Source: Amycolatopsis sp. CA-126428 (GTDB taxonomy: Bacteria; Actinomycetota; Actinomycetes; Mycobacteriales; Pseudonocardiaceae). From it: a DNA stretch of 64,000 nucleotides. The position numbers and the translations under genes are program-made. The notes beneath the pieces were generated by a model, which saw only the letters and a program-made list of their open reading frames with translations, was not told where the DNA came from and did no database searches. This document shows, in pieces, positions 40,889 to 48,629 of the stretch (the stretch's first letter is position 1; each line of letters begins with the position of its first letter). The stretch covers positions 62,001 to 126,000 of the forward strand of contig NZ_PPHF01000123.1 in NCBI RefSeq assembly GCF_002904335.1. The letters run 5' to 3'.

Positions 40889-42078
40889 GTCCCGACTCAG
40901 AGGAACGGGCCCTGCGGCGGGCGCGGTGGGTGATCACCGCGCAGATCGCCGTGGTGGTGTCGCTGCTCGTGGCCGTCGCGGGCGCGATCGCGTACGGGAT
41001 CCTGCTGTCCGGCCAGCACGCCGACGCGGACCGGCTGCTGGCCAGGACGATCCAGCTCGGTCCCGGCGCGACCCCGCCGGGCTGCGTCTGGCTGTTCACG
41101 CCGGGGGCGCACGCGCCCGCGGGGCCACCGCCGGCGGGCATGCCGAGCCTCGAGCTGGCCGCGTTCGTGCCGTCGCCCGGCGACGTCTACACCGAGCGGC
41201 GGTCGATCGACGCCATGACCTACACGATCCGGGTGGAGAACCGCGGCGGCGTCGTCTCCCAGGCGTTCTTCGAGGAGCGGTACCAGATCCAGGACCGCGC
41301 GTCGCTGGTGCTGGGGCTCGGCGTCGCCGAGGTGCTCGCGCTGCTGGCGGCCCTGGGGTGCGGGCGGGTGCTGGCCCGCCGGGCGATCCGGCCGCTGGAG
41401 GACGCCCTGCGGCGGCAGCGGACGTTCGTCGCGGACGCGTCCCACGAACTGCGGGCCCCGCTGACCCGGCTGCACACGCGCGCCCAGCTGCTCGCCCGGC
41501 GGTCGTCCGGGCGTGACGCGGCGGAACTCGACCAGCTGGTGCGCGGCACGCGGGAACTCGGCGAGGTCGTCGAGGACCTGCTGCTGTCGGCGCAGGCGTG
41601 CGGCCAACGGCCGTCGCTGGAGCTGGTCGAGCTGGGGGTGCTGGCCGAGGAGGCGGTCGCGGCCGAGGCGGTGCGCGCGGAGGAGGGCCAGGTCCGGCTG
41701 GCGGTGACGCGGGAGCGGCGGCCGTACGTCGTCCAGGGCGTGCCGACGGCGTTGCGCCGCGTGCTGTCGGCGTTGCTGGACAACGCACTCGGCCACACCC
41801 CGCCGGGCGGCTCGATCGAGGTGTCGCTCGGCGTCCCCGACGAGCGGCACGTGGAACTGCGCGTCCGCGACACGGGAGCGGGCTTCCCGCAGTCCGACGC
41901 GGACCGCATCTTCGAGCGCTTCGCCCGCGGCTCGGACGGCGACGGCCGCCGCTTCGGCCTCGGCCTCGCCCTCGTCCGCGAAGTGGTGACCGGCCACGGC
42001 GGAACGATCGCGGCCGCCGCCCGCCCCGGAGCCGGAGCCACCTTCACCCTCCGCCTCCTCCGCGCCGACCCCTCGTGA
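40885..42078 (+). CDS. Sensor histidine kinase
   Basis: 397 residues: TM1 about 17-42, an extracytoplasmic loop of about 95 residues with Pro-rich sequence and one Cys (TPPGCVWLFTPGAHAPAG), TM2 about 141-160, a short HAMP-less linker, then HisKA with phospho-acceptor His187 in FVADASHELRAPLTRL, N box LLDNALGHTPPGG, G1 RDTGAGF and F/G2 FARGSDGDGRRFGLGLALV. Directly coupled to the response regulator. It probably senses an envelope signal connected with the oxidase/P450/antiporter genes upstream. The stop lies 11 bp before a 21-bp repeat array. Confidence 0.95.
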   Translation: MSPDSEERALRRARWVITAQIAVVVSLLVAVAGAIAYGILLSGQHADADRLLARTIQLGPGATPPGCVWLFTPGAHAPAGPPPAGMPSLELAAFVPSPGDVYTERRSIDAMTYTIRVENRGGVVSQAFFEERYQIQDRASLVLGLGVAEVLALLAALGCGRVLARRAIRPLEDALRRQRTFVADASHELRAPLTRLHTRAQLLARRSSGRDAAELDQLVRGTRELGEVVEDLLLSAQACGQRPSLELVELGVLAEEAVAAEAVRAEEGQVRLAVTRERRPYVVQGVPTALRRVLSALLDNALGHTPPGGSIEVSLGVPDERHVELRVRDTGAGFPQSDADRIFERFARGSDGDGRRFGLGLALVREVVTGHGGTIAAAARPGAGATFTLRLLRADPS

Positions 42079-42089
42079 CCAGGCGGGTA

Positions 42090-42209
42090 TCTCGCGTGAT
42101 TCCAGGGTCGACACGCGTGATCAGAGGGTCGACACGGCAAGGCACGCCCGGTTCGCCGTGTCGACCCTTCAATCACGCGTGTCGACTGCTCAATCACGCG
42201 TGTCGACCC
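42090..42209. repeat. Head-to-head array of 21-bp repeats
   Basis: Between convergent genes. Left: two A-type units (CAGGGTCGACACGCGTGAT and the next, about 42091-42137). Centre 42138-42154. Right: inverted units (CCGTGTCGACCCTTCAATC..., about 42155-42208). The innermost 15 bp on both sides pair perfectly (GGGTCGACACGGC with GCCGTGTCGACCC), making a strong hairpin. The right half encodes the C-terminus (VDTRD) and stop of the HEAT-repeat gene. Confidence 0.88.
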
Positions 42210-43465
42210 TTCCGGCACGCCTGCCCGGCAGGGCGAAGCGGATTTGGCGGGCCAAGGCCGGGTCGAGGGTGGTGCAGGCCGCGTCGATCTCGGCGGCCAG
42301 GGCCGGGGACGGGGTCGTGTAGGTGTCCGCCGAGTGCGTCAGCCAGGCGTGGATGTCCTGGTGGGCGTCGGCGGCCAGGTCGGGGTCGGACAGCAGGGTG
42401 AGGTCCGTGTGCAGGCGCCGCCAGGTGTCGCGGTCGCGGAGCAGGGCCGCGGCCGCCCGGCGCGTGTGGATCGGGTGCGCGGGGGACAGGAGGGCCTGCA
42501 GCGTGGCGAGGTCGACGAACTTCCCGCGCAGGAACGCCACCACCTGGCGGGTCACCGCCGGCGACGGGTCCGTCAGCAACGGCCGCACCGCCGGGGACTC
42601 CGGCGCGACCCGGCGCAGGCCGCGGACCGCCACCCCGCGGATCCGCGGCCGCTCGTCGGCGAGGTGACGTTCCAGGATCGGCGCGTCCGCGGCGGTCCCC
42701 GTTTCGCCGAGCCCCGCGAGCGCACCGAACGAGACCGGCAACGCGCGGTAGTGCGGAGCCGGGTCGCCGTCCGCCTTCAGGACCAGCGCCTGCGCCATCG
42801 ACCGGACCGCCGACGAGCGGTCCGCCAGGTGGGCCACGGCGGCTTCGGGCCCGAGCAACGTCAACGCCCGCATCCGGACCTTCGGTGCCCCGGCCGCCAG
42901 CAGTTCCTCGACGCATTCGCCGCGGTCGAGCAGCGCGTTGCCGCAGGTCGCCCGGATCACGAAGTCGGCGTCCCGCGTCGCGATGGGCAGCAGCCGCTCG
43001 CGCGACAGGAGCCCGATCGCTTCCGTGTGGACCCCAGCGGCGGGTTTCCCGGTCCTCCAGCGCGAGTGCGTCGTCGAGCAAGCGAGGCAGGGCTTCGCGC
43101 AGCAGCGAGGTCATCCAGGCGTCGACCTGACGCCGCCGCAGGACGCCGATCAAGGGCAGCACCGCGCGAAGCACCGTGTCGTCCAGTTTGGCCGTGACGA
43201 TCGCCCGGGCGAGCTCCCGGACCGGCCGGACCCAGTCGACGCACCGGAGCAGCAGCAGCGGTACGGCCTCAGGGTCGATGCTGACCGCCAGCCGTTCGAC
43301 GGCGGCCTCGCGCAGATATCCGTCACGGTCGCACGCGGCTTCGGCCAGCTCTTCGCGCGAAGGCCGGCGGCTCAGCCGTCTCTTGCGGCGATACCCCGGC
43401 GCTCGCCGCACGTAGGCGTCGAACTCGACCCACTGCCGCGCGTCTTCGTAACCGATCATCGGCAT
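42190..43465 (-). pseudogene. HEAT-repeat protein gene with frameshift
   Basis: Two overlapping frames together encode one protein of about 424 residues. The first frame (ATG 43465, MPMIGYEDARQWVEFDAYVRR) covers residues 1-144 up to LALEDRETRRW; the second continues from VHTEAIGLLSRERLLPIATRDADFVIRA to the end at 42190. Removing one C from the CCCC run at 43032-43035 joins them as RETRRWVHTEAIGLLS, a seamless read. The product is built from helical repeats with Arg/Asp pairs (DRDGYLREAAVERLAVS, LADRSSAVRSMAQAL, LADERPRIRGVAVRGLRRV), i.e. HEAT/PBS-lyase type, a protein-binding solenoid. Either a sequencing slip in a homopolymer, a true pseudogene, or programmed shifting. Lies 49 bp after hisS on the same strand. 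The last five residues come from the intergenic repeat. Confidence 0.85.
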
Positions 43466-43514
43466 CCCCTCCGGCGCCCAGGATGCCGGGGTGCCGGAGG
43501 GGAGTCGATCCGAT

Positions 43515-44804
43515 TTACGCCAGCAGCGCCCGCACCGCCGCCGGGGCGTCGGCGACCGCGACCGGGTTCTGCTCCCGGGTCGCCAGGCTGCGGACCGTCA
43601 CGTTCCCCGCCGCCCAGTCCTCCTGGCCGACGATCACCACCGCGACCGCGCCCGCCTTGTCCGCGCGGGTCAGCTCCTTGCCCAGCTTGCGGTGCTCGAT
43701 CGGCGTCGACGTCCGCAGCCCGGCCTGCCGCAGCGAGCCCGCCACCGACCGGGCCGCGTCCGCGAGGTCCTCGGTCACCGGGATCACCATGACGTCGACC
43801 TCGCTGCGCGAGGCCGGGGTCAGGCCGTGCGTGTCGAGGAAGTCGATCAGCGTGACGTCGCCCATGCCGAAGCCGATGCCCGGGATCTGCTGCGGGGTGA
43901 ACATCGACGCGAGGTCGCTGTAGCGGCCGCCGCCGAAGAGGGCGCGGCGGTTCTCCGGCGAAGTGTCGAAGACCTCGAACACGGTCGACGTGTAGTACGC
44001 CAGCCCGCGCACGATGATCGGCTCGTACTTCACCAGCGAACCCGCGCTGCTGTTCAGGACGCGGACCAGGTTCGACTCCGCCCGCACGTCGGCCGGCAGC
44101 TCGTCGAGCAGCGCCTCGCCCGCGTCGAGCGTCTCGGCCAGCTTCTCGAACTGCTTGTCCGACAGCCCGATCTCGCCGGCGCTCTCGGCCAGCTTCTCGC
44201 GCGGGTACTTCTCCCACCGGTCGACCAGCGCGAACACCTGGGACAGGTGGTCCGCCGACACGCCGGCGACGTCGGTGAGCGCCGACGTCAGCAGGTTCCG
44301 GTCGTTGACGCGCAGCACGAACATGTCCGGCGTCGCACCCAGCGCGGCCATCATGTCGTGCACCAGCTCGAAGATCTCGATCTCGCAGTTGGCGCTGTCC
44401 GAGCCGAAGATGTCCGCGTTGATCTGCCAGTGCTCGCGGACGCGGCCGCGCTGCGGCGCCTCGTACCGGTGGCAGTTCGGGTGGCTGTACCAGCGGACCG
44501 GGAACGACAGCGACTTCGCGCTCCCGGCGATCATCCGCGCCACCGACGGCGTCATTTCCGGCCGCAGCGCCAGCCGCCGCCCGCCCTTGTCGGTCAGCGT
44601 GTACAGCTGCTTGTCGGCGAGCTCCTGGCCGGACTTCCGCTCGTAGATCTCGGCCGATTCGAGGATCGGGCCGTCGTAGCGGAGGAAGCCGCGGCGTTCG
44701 AGGACGTCGTAGAGATGACCGAACACCTGGGTACGCACGGACATTTCGGCGGGCAGGAAGTCCCGGGTCCCCTTGTAGGGCGCGGTCGGCAGGTATTCAG
44801 GCAC
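43515..44804 (-). CDS. hisS: Histidyl-tRNA synthetase
   Basis: Class II aminoacyl-tRNA synthetase, 429 residues. Motif 1 region YKGTRDFLPAEMSVRTQVFGHLYDVLERRGF; motif 2 LRPEMTPSVARMIA...WYSHPNCHRYEAPQRGRVREHWQINADIFG; HisA block IVRGLAYYTSTVFEVF; motif 3 ALFGGGRYSDLASMF...PGIGFGMGDVTLIDF; C-terminal anticodon domain DVMVIPVTEDLADAARSVAGSLRQAGLRT. The motif 2 text (HRYEAPQRGR-x-REHWQINADIFG) differs from the common actinobacterial FRYERPQAGRYRQFHQ-type, and the usual relA/secDF neighbours are absent, so this may be a second or horizontally acquired HisRS. Whether another copy exists cannot be seen here. Confidence 0.95.
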   Translation of the reverse strand: MPEYLPTAPYKGTRDFLPAEMSVRTQVFGHLYDVLERRGFLRYDGPILESAEIYERKSGQELADKQLYTLTDKGGRRLALRPEMTPSVARMIAGSAKSLSFPVRWYSHPNCHRYEAPQRGRVREHWQINADIFGSDSANCEIEIFELVHDMMAALGATPDMFVLRVNDRNLLTSALTDVAGVSADHLSQVFALVDRWEKYPREKLAESAGEIGLSDKQFEKLAETLDAGEALLDELPADVRAESNLVRVLNSSAGSLVKYEPIIVRGLAYYTSTVFEVFDTSPENRRALFGGGRYSDLASMFTPQQIPGIGFGMGDVTLIDFLDTHGLTPASRSEVDVMVIPVTEDLADAARSVAGSLRQAGLRTSTPIEHRKLGKELTRADKAGAVAVVIVGQEDWAAGNVTVRSLATREQNPVAVADAPAAVRALLA

Positions 44805-44827
44805 GTCACCAGCTTAACGACCGGTGC

Positions 44828-45217
44828 TCAGGCGAAGGCGACCCCGTACGCGGTGAGCAGCGTGGCCGCGGCCAGGAACACCGCGCCCACGGACGTCACG
44901 CGGCCGCCGAGCTTGCCGCGGTTCGGGAGCAGGTGGAAGAAGAATCCACCCGATTGGGCGAGGATCCCGAACAGCAGCAGGAAGCAGCCGATCCACAACG
45001 TCGTGCCGGACAGCGTCGTGCGGCTGAGGATCTGCAGCGCGACCAGGGCGAGGATCAGCAGGACGCCGGCGTGGGCGTGGCCGGCCCGGAACATCGCACG
45101 CTGGTGTTCGGTGAGCTTGCGGTCGCGCATGACGCCCATCAGCGCGTAACCGCCGTACATCACGGTCGGCAGCGAGACCAGCGCGATCACCGTGAACAGC
45201 TGGGTCGGTCCGTGCAT
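44828..45217 (-). CDS. Four-helix membrane protein, unknown
   Basis: 129 residues with four hydrophobic helices (FTVIALVSLPTVMYGGYALMGVM; AGVLLILALVALQIL; LWIGCFLLLFGILAQSGGFFF; VTSVGAVFLAAATLLTAYGVAF). Two conserved-looking His (HQRAMFRAGHAHAG) sit between helices 1 and 2 and one (FFFHLLPNRGK) after helix 3. No family name recalled. It ends 23 bp before hisS on the same strand, so hisS may be translated from the same message. A TetR-like palindrome lies just upstream of its start. Confidence 0.8.
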   Translation of the reverse strand: MHGPTQLFTVIALVSLPTVMYGGYALMGVMRDRKLTEHQRAMFRAGHAHAGVLLILALVALQILSRTTLSGTTLWIGCFLLLFGILAQSGGFFFHLLPNRGKLGGRVTSVGAVFLAAATLLTAYGVAFA

Positions 45218-45246
45218 CGGGGAGCTCCTTCGAGGTGGGGTAGCGC

Positions 45247-45261
45247 AACAGTAACACTGTT
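45247..45261. promoter_or_regulatory. TetR-type operator candidate
   Basis: Perfect 15-bp palindrome AACAGTAACACTGTT, followed by GTTTTAAAAC (45259-45268). It lies 30-44 bp upstream of the membrane protein start (minus strand, ATG 45217), inside the promoter. The sequence class resembles operators of actinobacterial TetR repressors; no TetR gene is adjacent. Confidence 0.6.
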
Positions 45262-45304
45262 TTAAAACGCTGTCACCAAACTGGGCATGACCCGATCGGG
45301 GAAC

Positions 45305-46471
45305 CTAGGCGGGACGGCCCTGAGCCAGCACCAGCAGTGGGTTGCGGAGCGCGGCCAGCGACGCGAGCGGGTCGCCTTCGACGACCAGGACGTCCGCCGC
45401 GAGCCCGGCTTCCAGCCGTCCGGTCACGTCGCCGAGGCCCAGCCCGGCCGCGCTGTCTTCGGTCGCGATCTCCAGGATCCGGCGACGCGGAAAGCCGAGC
45501 CATTCGTAGAGTTCCAGCGCGCCGACGGGGTCGTCGAACACCGAGCCGGGCAGGCCCGCGTCGGTCCCGGCCAGCAGCCGGACGCCGTGTTCCTCGAGCC
45601 ACGGCAGCCGCCCGTACATCGCCTGGGCGACGTCGTCACCGAGCTTCTCGACGATCACCCGCCAGTTGCGGCTGCTCGTCGAGCACGCCGAGATCCCGTC
45701 GGCCGCCATCCGCTTCGCCACGTGCTCCCGGCGGTCGAAGGAGCGCGGCCCGGTCAGGAAGCTGCAGTGCTCGACCGTCGACACCCCGGCCTCGACCGCC
45801 GCCTCGATCGCGTCGGCGCCGTGGGCGTGCGCGGCGACCGGCAGCCCGTGCGACGCCGCGTGCTCGGTGACCACGCGCAGCTGCCGGGCGTCGAACTGCG
45901 ACTCCCACATGTCCGCGCCGCCTTCGGTGAGCTGGCCGCCGCTGGCCATCACCTTGATCACGTCCGCGCCCGCGGCCGCGTTCGCGTCGATCAGGGCGCG
46001 GATTTCGGCGTCCGAAGCCGTTTCACCACCGAAAAAGTGGCAATGTCCGCCCGGGACGGTGATCGGTGGCCCCGACACGAGCAGCCGCGGCGCGGGAGAG
46101 CCCTCGAACGACCGCCGGACGGCCGCGCCGAGGTGCCCGCGGTCGCCGAGGTCCCGCACGGTCGTGACGCCGCTGCGCAGCATCGCCGTGAGCCGCGAGC
46201 GCGCGCCGTCCAGCGGGGCCTCGCTTTCCGAGAAGCGGGCCAGCACCTCGCGGGACGCGTCGAACGCCACGTGCACGTGGACGTTGCACAGCCCGGCGAG
46301 CGCGGTCCCGGTGGGGAAGTCGTGCCGGGACGCGTCCGGCGCGGCCTGCGCGACGACGTCCGCGCGCGGGCCCGCCGCGACGATGACGCCGTCGCGCACC
46401 AGCACGGCACCGTCGTCGACCGGCGCGGCCGGCCGGGGCAGCACCCGGCCGGCGGTGATCAGGGTGTCCAC
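45305..46471 (-). CDS. Imidazolonepropionase-like metal-dependent amidohydrolase
   Basis: 388 residues, TIM-barrel amidohydrolase with composite N/C-terminal beta-sandwich (MDTLITAGRVLPRP ... VLVVEGDPLASLAAL). Metal/active-site motifs: NVHVHVAF, KVMASGGQLTEGG (bridging Lys), HAHGADAIEAAVEAGVSTVEHCSFL, and LLAGTDAGLPGSVFDDP. Such enzymes hydrolyse cyclic amides or peptidic and organophosphate substrates (prolidase-like branch). It begins 1 bp after the MAB_1171c-type gene and is the fourth and last gene of the XRE/ImmA operon. Substrate unknown. Confidence 0.9.
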   Translation of the reverse strand: MDTLITAGRVLPRPAAPVDDGAVLVRDGVIVAAGPRADVVAQAAPDASRHDFPTGTALAGLCNVHVHVAFDASREVLARFSESEAPLDGARSRLTAMLRSGVTTVRDLGDRGHLGAAVRRSFEGSPAPRLLVSGPPITVPGGHCHFFGGETASDAEIRALIDANAAAGADVIKVMASGGQLTEGGADMWESQFDARQLRVVTEHAASHGLPVAAHAHGADAIEAAVEAGVSTVEHCSFLTGPRSFDRREHVAKRMAADGISACSTSSRNWRVIVEKLGDDVAQAMYGRLPWLEEHGVRLLAGTDAGLPGSVFDDPVGALELYEWLGFPRRRILEIATEDSAAGLGLGDVTGRLEAGLAADVLVVEGDPLASLAALRNPLLVLAQGRPA

Positions 46472-46472
46472 G

Positions 46473-47597
46473 TCATTTCCCGTTCGTCATCGCGGCCGAC
46501 AGCGCGAGCAGCGGCCGGACGTCGGATTCGAGGTCGTCGGCCCCGGCGGGCAGGACCTGCTTGGCGCGGCCGTCGCTGGCTTCGCCGTCCGCGTGCCGCC
46601 GCAGCGCCGCCTTCAACGCGGCCGCCGCGGCGGCCGGATCGGCGGCGGCGACCTCGCCGAAGTCCGCCTCGAGGTACGGCGACAGCTGCACCAGGCCGTC
46701 GCGGATCTCGATCACCCGCCGGTAGTGCACGCGGTGGATGCCGCGCGGGGACAGCCGGTCGCCGCGGCGCGGCGGCGTCCGCAGCACGATGCTGGGGAAC
46801 GCCTCGACCAGGACCGTCCACAAGGGAGCCAGCGCCTCGTGCTCCCGCCGGTGCTGGCGGCGGCGCCGCAACGCCGAAACCCGCGCCCGCAGCCCGGGGT
46901 AGGTCACGCCGGCGAGGAACAGCATCCCGCCGGCGATCACGAACGGCACACCGAGCAGCAGCAGGACCTTCACGACGGGCCCGAACGCCCACGCCACCAC
47001 GATGTACAGCGCGCGGAAGATGCTGCCGACGGCCGCGCTGGCCATGCCGATCGCGCCCAGCCGCAGCCCGATCCGCAGGTCCCGGTCGGCCACCCGCAGG
47101 TACCGCACGATCCAGGCCGTGCAGGCGATGAGGCCGTAGATCAGGTACAGCCCGGCGCCGAGGTAGAAGACCGCGACGCCGCTGTCGTGGATCGTCGACG
47201 GCCCCAGCGGCAGGCCCCGCAGCTCCGGCGGTGTCAGGCTCATCGCGACGACCATCAGCGCGATCGCCGCGACCAGCGGGACCAGTTCGGCCACCACCCG
47301 GCGGTACCGGCGCGGGCCCAGCGCCGAGCCGAGGAAGAAGATCACCAGCGCGCAGACGGCGCACGCCAGCAGCGCGTTGTTCGCGACCCGCGCCGCACCC
47401 CGGCCCAGCAGCGCGTCGACTTCGTCGGAGAGCACCGGCTGCTGCAGCAGGAACGCCGCCGCGAAGCCGGCCACGCAGGCGGTGACCGCCCAGTTCGGCA
47501 CGGTCGGCGCGCGGGTCACCTGGTAGATCCGCCACGCCAGCGCGGCGGAGAACAGGAGTAGCGCAATCAGGTTCACCGGGCTGAAAAGTGTGCTCAC
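46473..47597 (-). CDS. MAB_1171c-family (DUF6545) membrane protein, putative transporter
   Basis: 374 residues from GTG 47597, overlapping the protease stop by 4 bases. Seven hydrophobic helices are visible in the first 240 residues (NLIALLLFSAALAWRIY; WAVTACVAGFAAAFLLQQP; NALLACAVCALVIFFLG; LVPLVAAIALMVVAMSL; AVFYLGAGLYLIYGLI; GLRLGAIGMASAAVGSIFRALYIVVAW; VVKVLLLLGVPFVIAGGMLFLAGV), followed by a cytoplasmic domain of about 120 residues with HRVHYRRVIEIRDGLVQLSPYL and ADGEASDGRAK. This topology and the neighbouring XRE and ImmA/IrrE genes match the actinobacterial MAB_1171c group. Transport has not been shown to my knowledge. Confidence 0.85.
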   Translation of the reverse strand: MSTLFSPVNLIALLLFSAALAWRIYQVTRAPTVPNWAVTACVAGFAAAFLLQQPVLSDEVDALLGRGAARVANNALLACAVCALVIFFLGSALGPRRYRRVVAELVPLVAAIALMVVAMSLTPPELRGLPLGPSTIHDSGVAVFYLGAGLYLIYGLIACTAWIVRYLRVADRDLRIGLRLGAIGMASAAVGSIFRALYIVVAWAFGPVVKVLLLLGVPFVIAGGMLFLAGVTYPGLRARVSALRRRRQHRREHEALAPLWTVLVEAFPSIVLRTPPRRGDRLSPRGIHRVHYRRVIEIRDGLVQLSPYLEADFGEVAAADPAAAAAALKAALRRHADGEASDGRAKQVLPAGADDLESDVRPLLALSAAMTNGK

Positions 47598-48115
47598 AAC
47601 CACCCTTGATGATCGCCGAGCGCCCCCTGGATCCGGCGGAGATCCCGGTCGGCGGCGCGCCGGGGAATCGTGTAGTTCAGGACCGACGCCCATTCGAGGA
47701 TGATCGTCGCGACCGTTTCGGCTTCCCACTCGTGGGCGTCATCGTAGGACGAGCGGCGCAGTGCGCGGTGTACGGCATCCGGGTCAAGATCCGGCGCGGG
47801 GCCGCGCAGGAAGTCCGCCGGTTCGGCGTCGCCCTGCGGGTGGTGGTCGGCCAGCATGTGCCCGAGTTCGTGCAGGATGATGTGGTCCTGGTGCGATTTC
47901 GTCGTTTCGGCCTGGTAGAAGATGTAGTCCGCGGACGACGTCGCGATCCAGCAGCCGAACGGCCCCGGCACCTCGAGCGGGTACGCCAGCAGCCGGATCG
48001 GCTTCCCGCGCCGCTCGCCCAGCCGCGCGCACAGCACCTCGACGTCCAGCGGCGGCTCGATGTCCAGCTCCTTGAGCAGCTTCCGGCAGCGCCGGCGCAG
48101 CTCGCGTTCCTTCAT
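47594..48115 (-). CDS. ImmA/IrrE-family metallo-endopeptidase
   Basis: 173 residues, zinc protease motif HELGH in IILHELGHMLADHH at about residues 80-93, with a downstream Glu-rich helix (DDAHEWEAETVATIILEWASVLN) supplying the third ligand. N-terminal helical ERELRRRCRKLLKELDIEPPLDVEVLCARLG. ImmA and IrrE proteases cut XRE repressors to release stress or mobile-element genes; here the XRE gene directly upstream overlaps by 4 bases (ATGA), so it is the likely substrate or partner. The following membrane protein overlaps by GTGA. Confidence 0.93.
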   Translation of the reverse strand: MKERELRRRCRKLLKELDIEPPLDVEVLCARLGERRGKPIRLLAYPLEVPGPFGCWIATSSADYIFYQAETTKSHQDHIILHELGHMLADHHPQGDAEPADFLRGPAPDLDPDAVHRALRRSSYDDAHEWEAETVATIILEWASVLNYTIPRRAADRDLRRIQGALGDHQGWL

Positions 48116-48534
48116 CGCACCGCGCTTCCCCGGCCCTCGCCGTCCTCCGGGTTCCGGCCCTCGCGTTCGGCCCGCTCGTAGCGCTCGACGAGCTCCAGCA
48201 GGTCCATCACCTGACGGCGGCCCTGCGGGGACAGCTCCTGGGCGCGCATCGCCATCAGCTGGGCCTCACCCGCGGGTGCCGCGGCCGCCTCCGCGTCGAA
48301 GAAGTACGTCACCGGCACGCCGAACAGCTTCGCCAGCGCCTCGACGTAGTGGATCTTCGGGTTGACCCGCTTGCCCGTGGCGAGCTGCTGCAGGTAGGCG
48401 GGCGACATCGCCGGGCCACCCGCCCGCTCGACGGCGGCCGAGATCTCCCGGTAGCTGTGCGGGGCGCGCCCGTCCAGCCGGGCGGCCTCGATCAGGGCGC
48501 TCAAGCGCTCCGCGAAGGTGCGTTCCCGTGCCAT
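48112..48534 (-). CDS. XRE-family regulator, EspR-like
   Basis: 140 residues from ATG 48534 (MARERTFAERLSALIEAARLDG). The helix-turn-helix lies in PHSYREISAAVERAGGPAMSPAYLQQLATGKRVNPKIHYVEALAKLFGVPVTYFFD, followed by a dimerisation helix (AMRAQELSPQGRRQVMDLLELVERYERAEREG). Overall layout resembles mycobacterial EspR, a nucleoid-binding regulator of secretion. First gene of the XRE-protease-membrane-amidohydrolase operon. TAGAAT at 48564-48569 (minus strand) is a good -10; 9-bp inverted arms AAACCACTG / CAGTGGTTT around 48576-48620 are a likely binding site. Confidence 0.92.
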   Translation of the reverse strand: MARERTFAERLSALIEAARLDGRAPHSYREISAAVERAGGPAMSPAYLQQLATGKRVNPKIHYVEALAKLFGVPVTYFFDAEAAAAPAGEAQLMAMRAQELSPQGRRQVMDLLELVERYERAEREGRNPEDGEGRGSAVR

Positions 48535-48563
48535 CTCCACCCCCTGAAAATCGAGCCGCGAAA

Positions 48564-48623
48564 ATTCTAACCGGAAAACCACTGTACGCACATGTTGACA
48601 GCTGGCGTATGCAGTGGTTTACA
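48564..48623. promoter_or_regulatory. Divergent promoters with paired XRE operator arms
   Basis: Minus strand: -10 TAGAAT (48564-48569) for the XRE operon. Plus strand: -35 TTGACA (48595-48600), 17-bp spacer, -10 TTTACA (48618-48623). Inverted arms AAACCACTG (48576-48584) and CAGTGGTTT (48612-48620) flank the region, the second arm overlapping the plus-strand -10. One regulator could thus control both directions. Confidence 0.6.
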
Positions 48624-48629
48624 GTTGGC

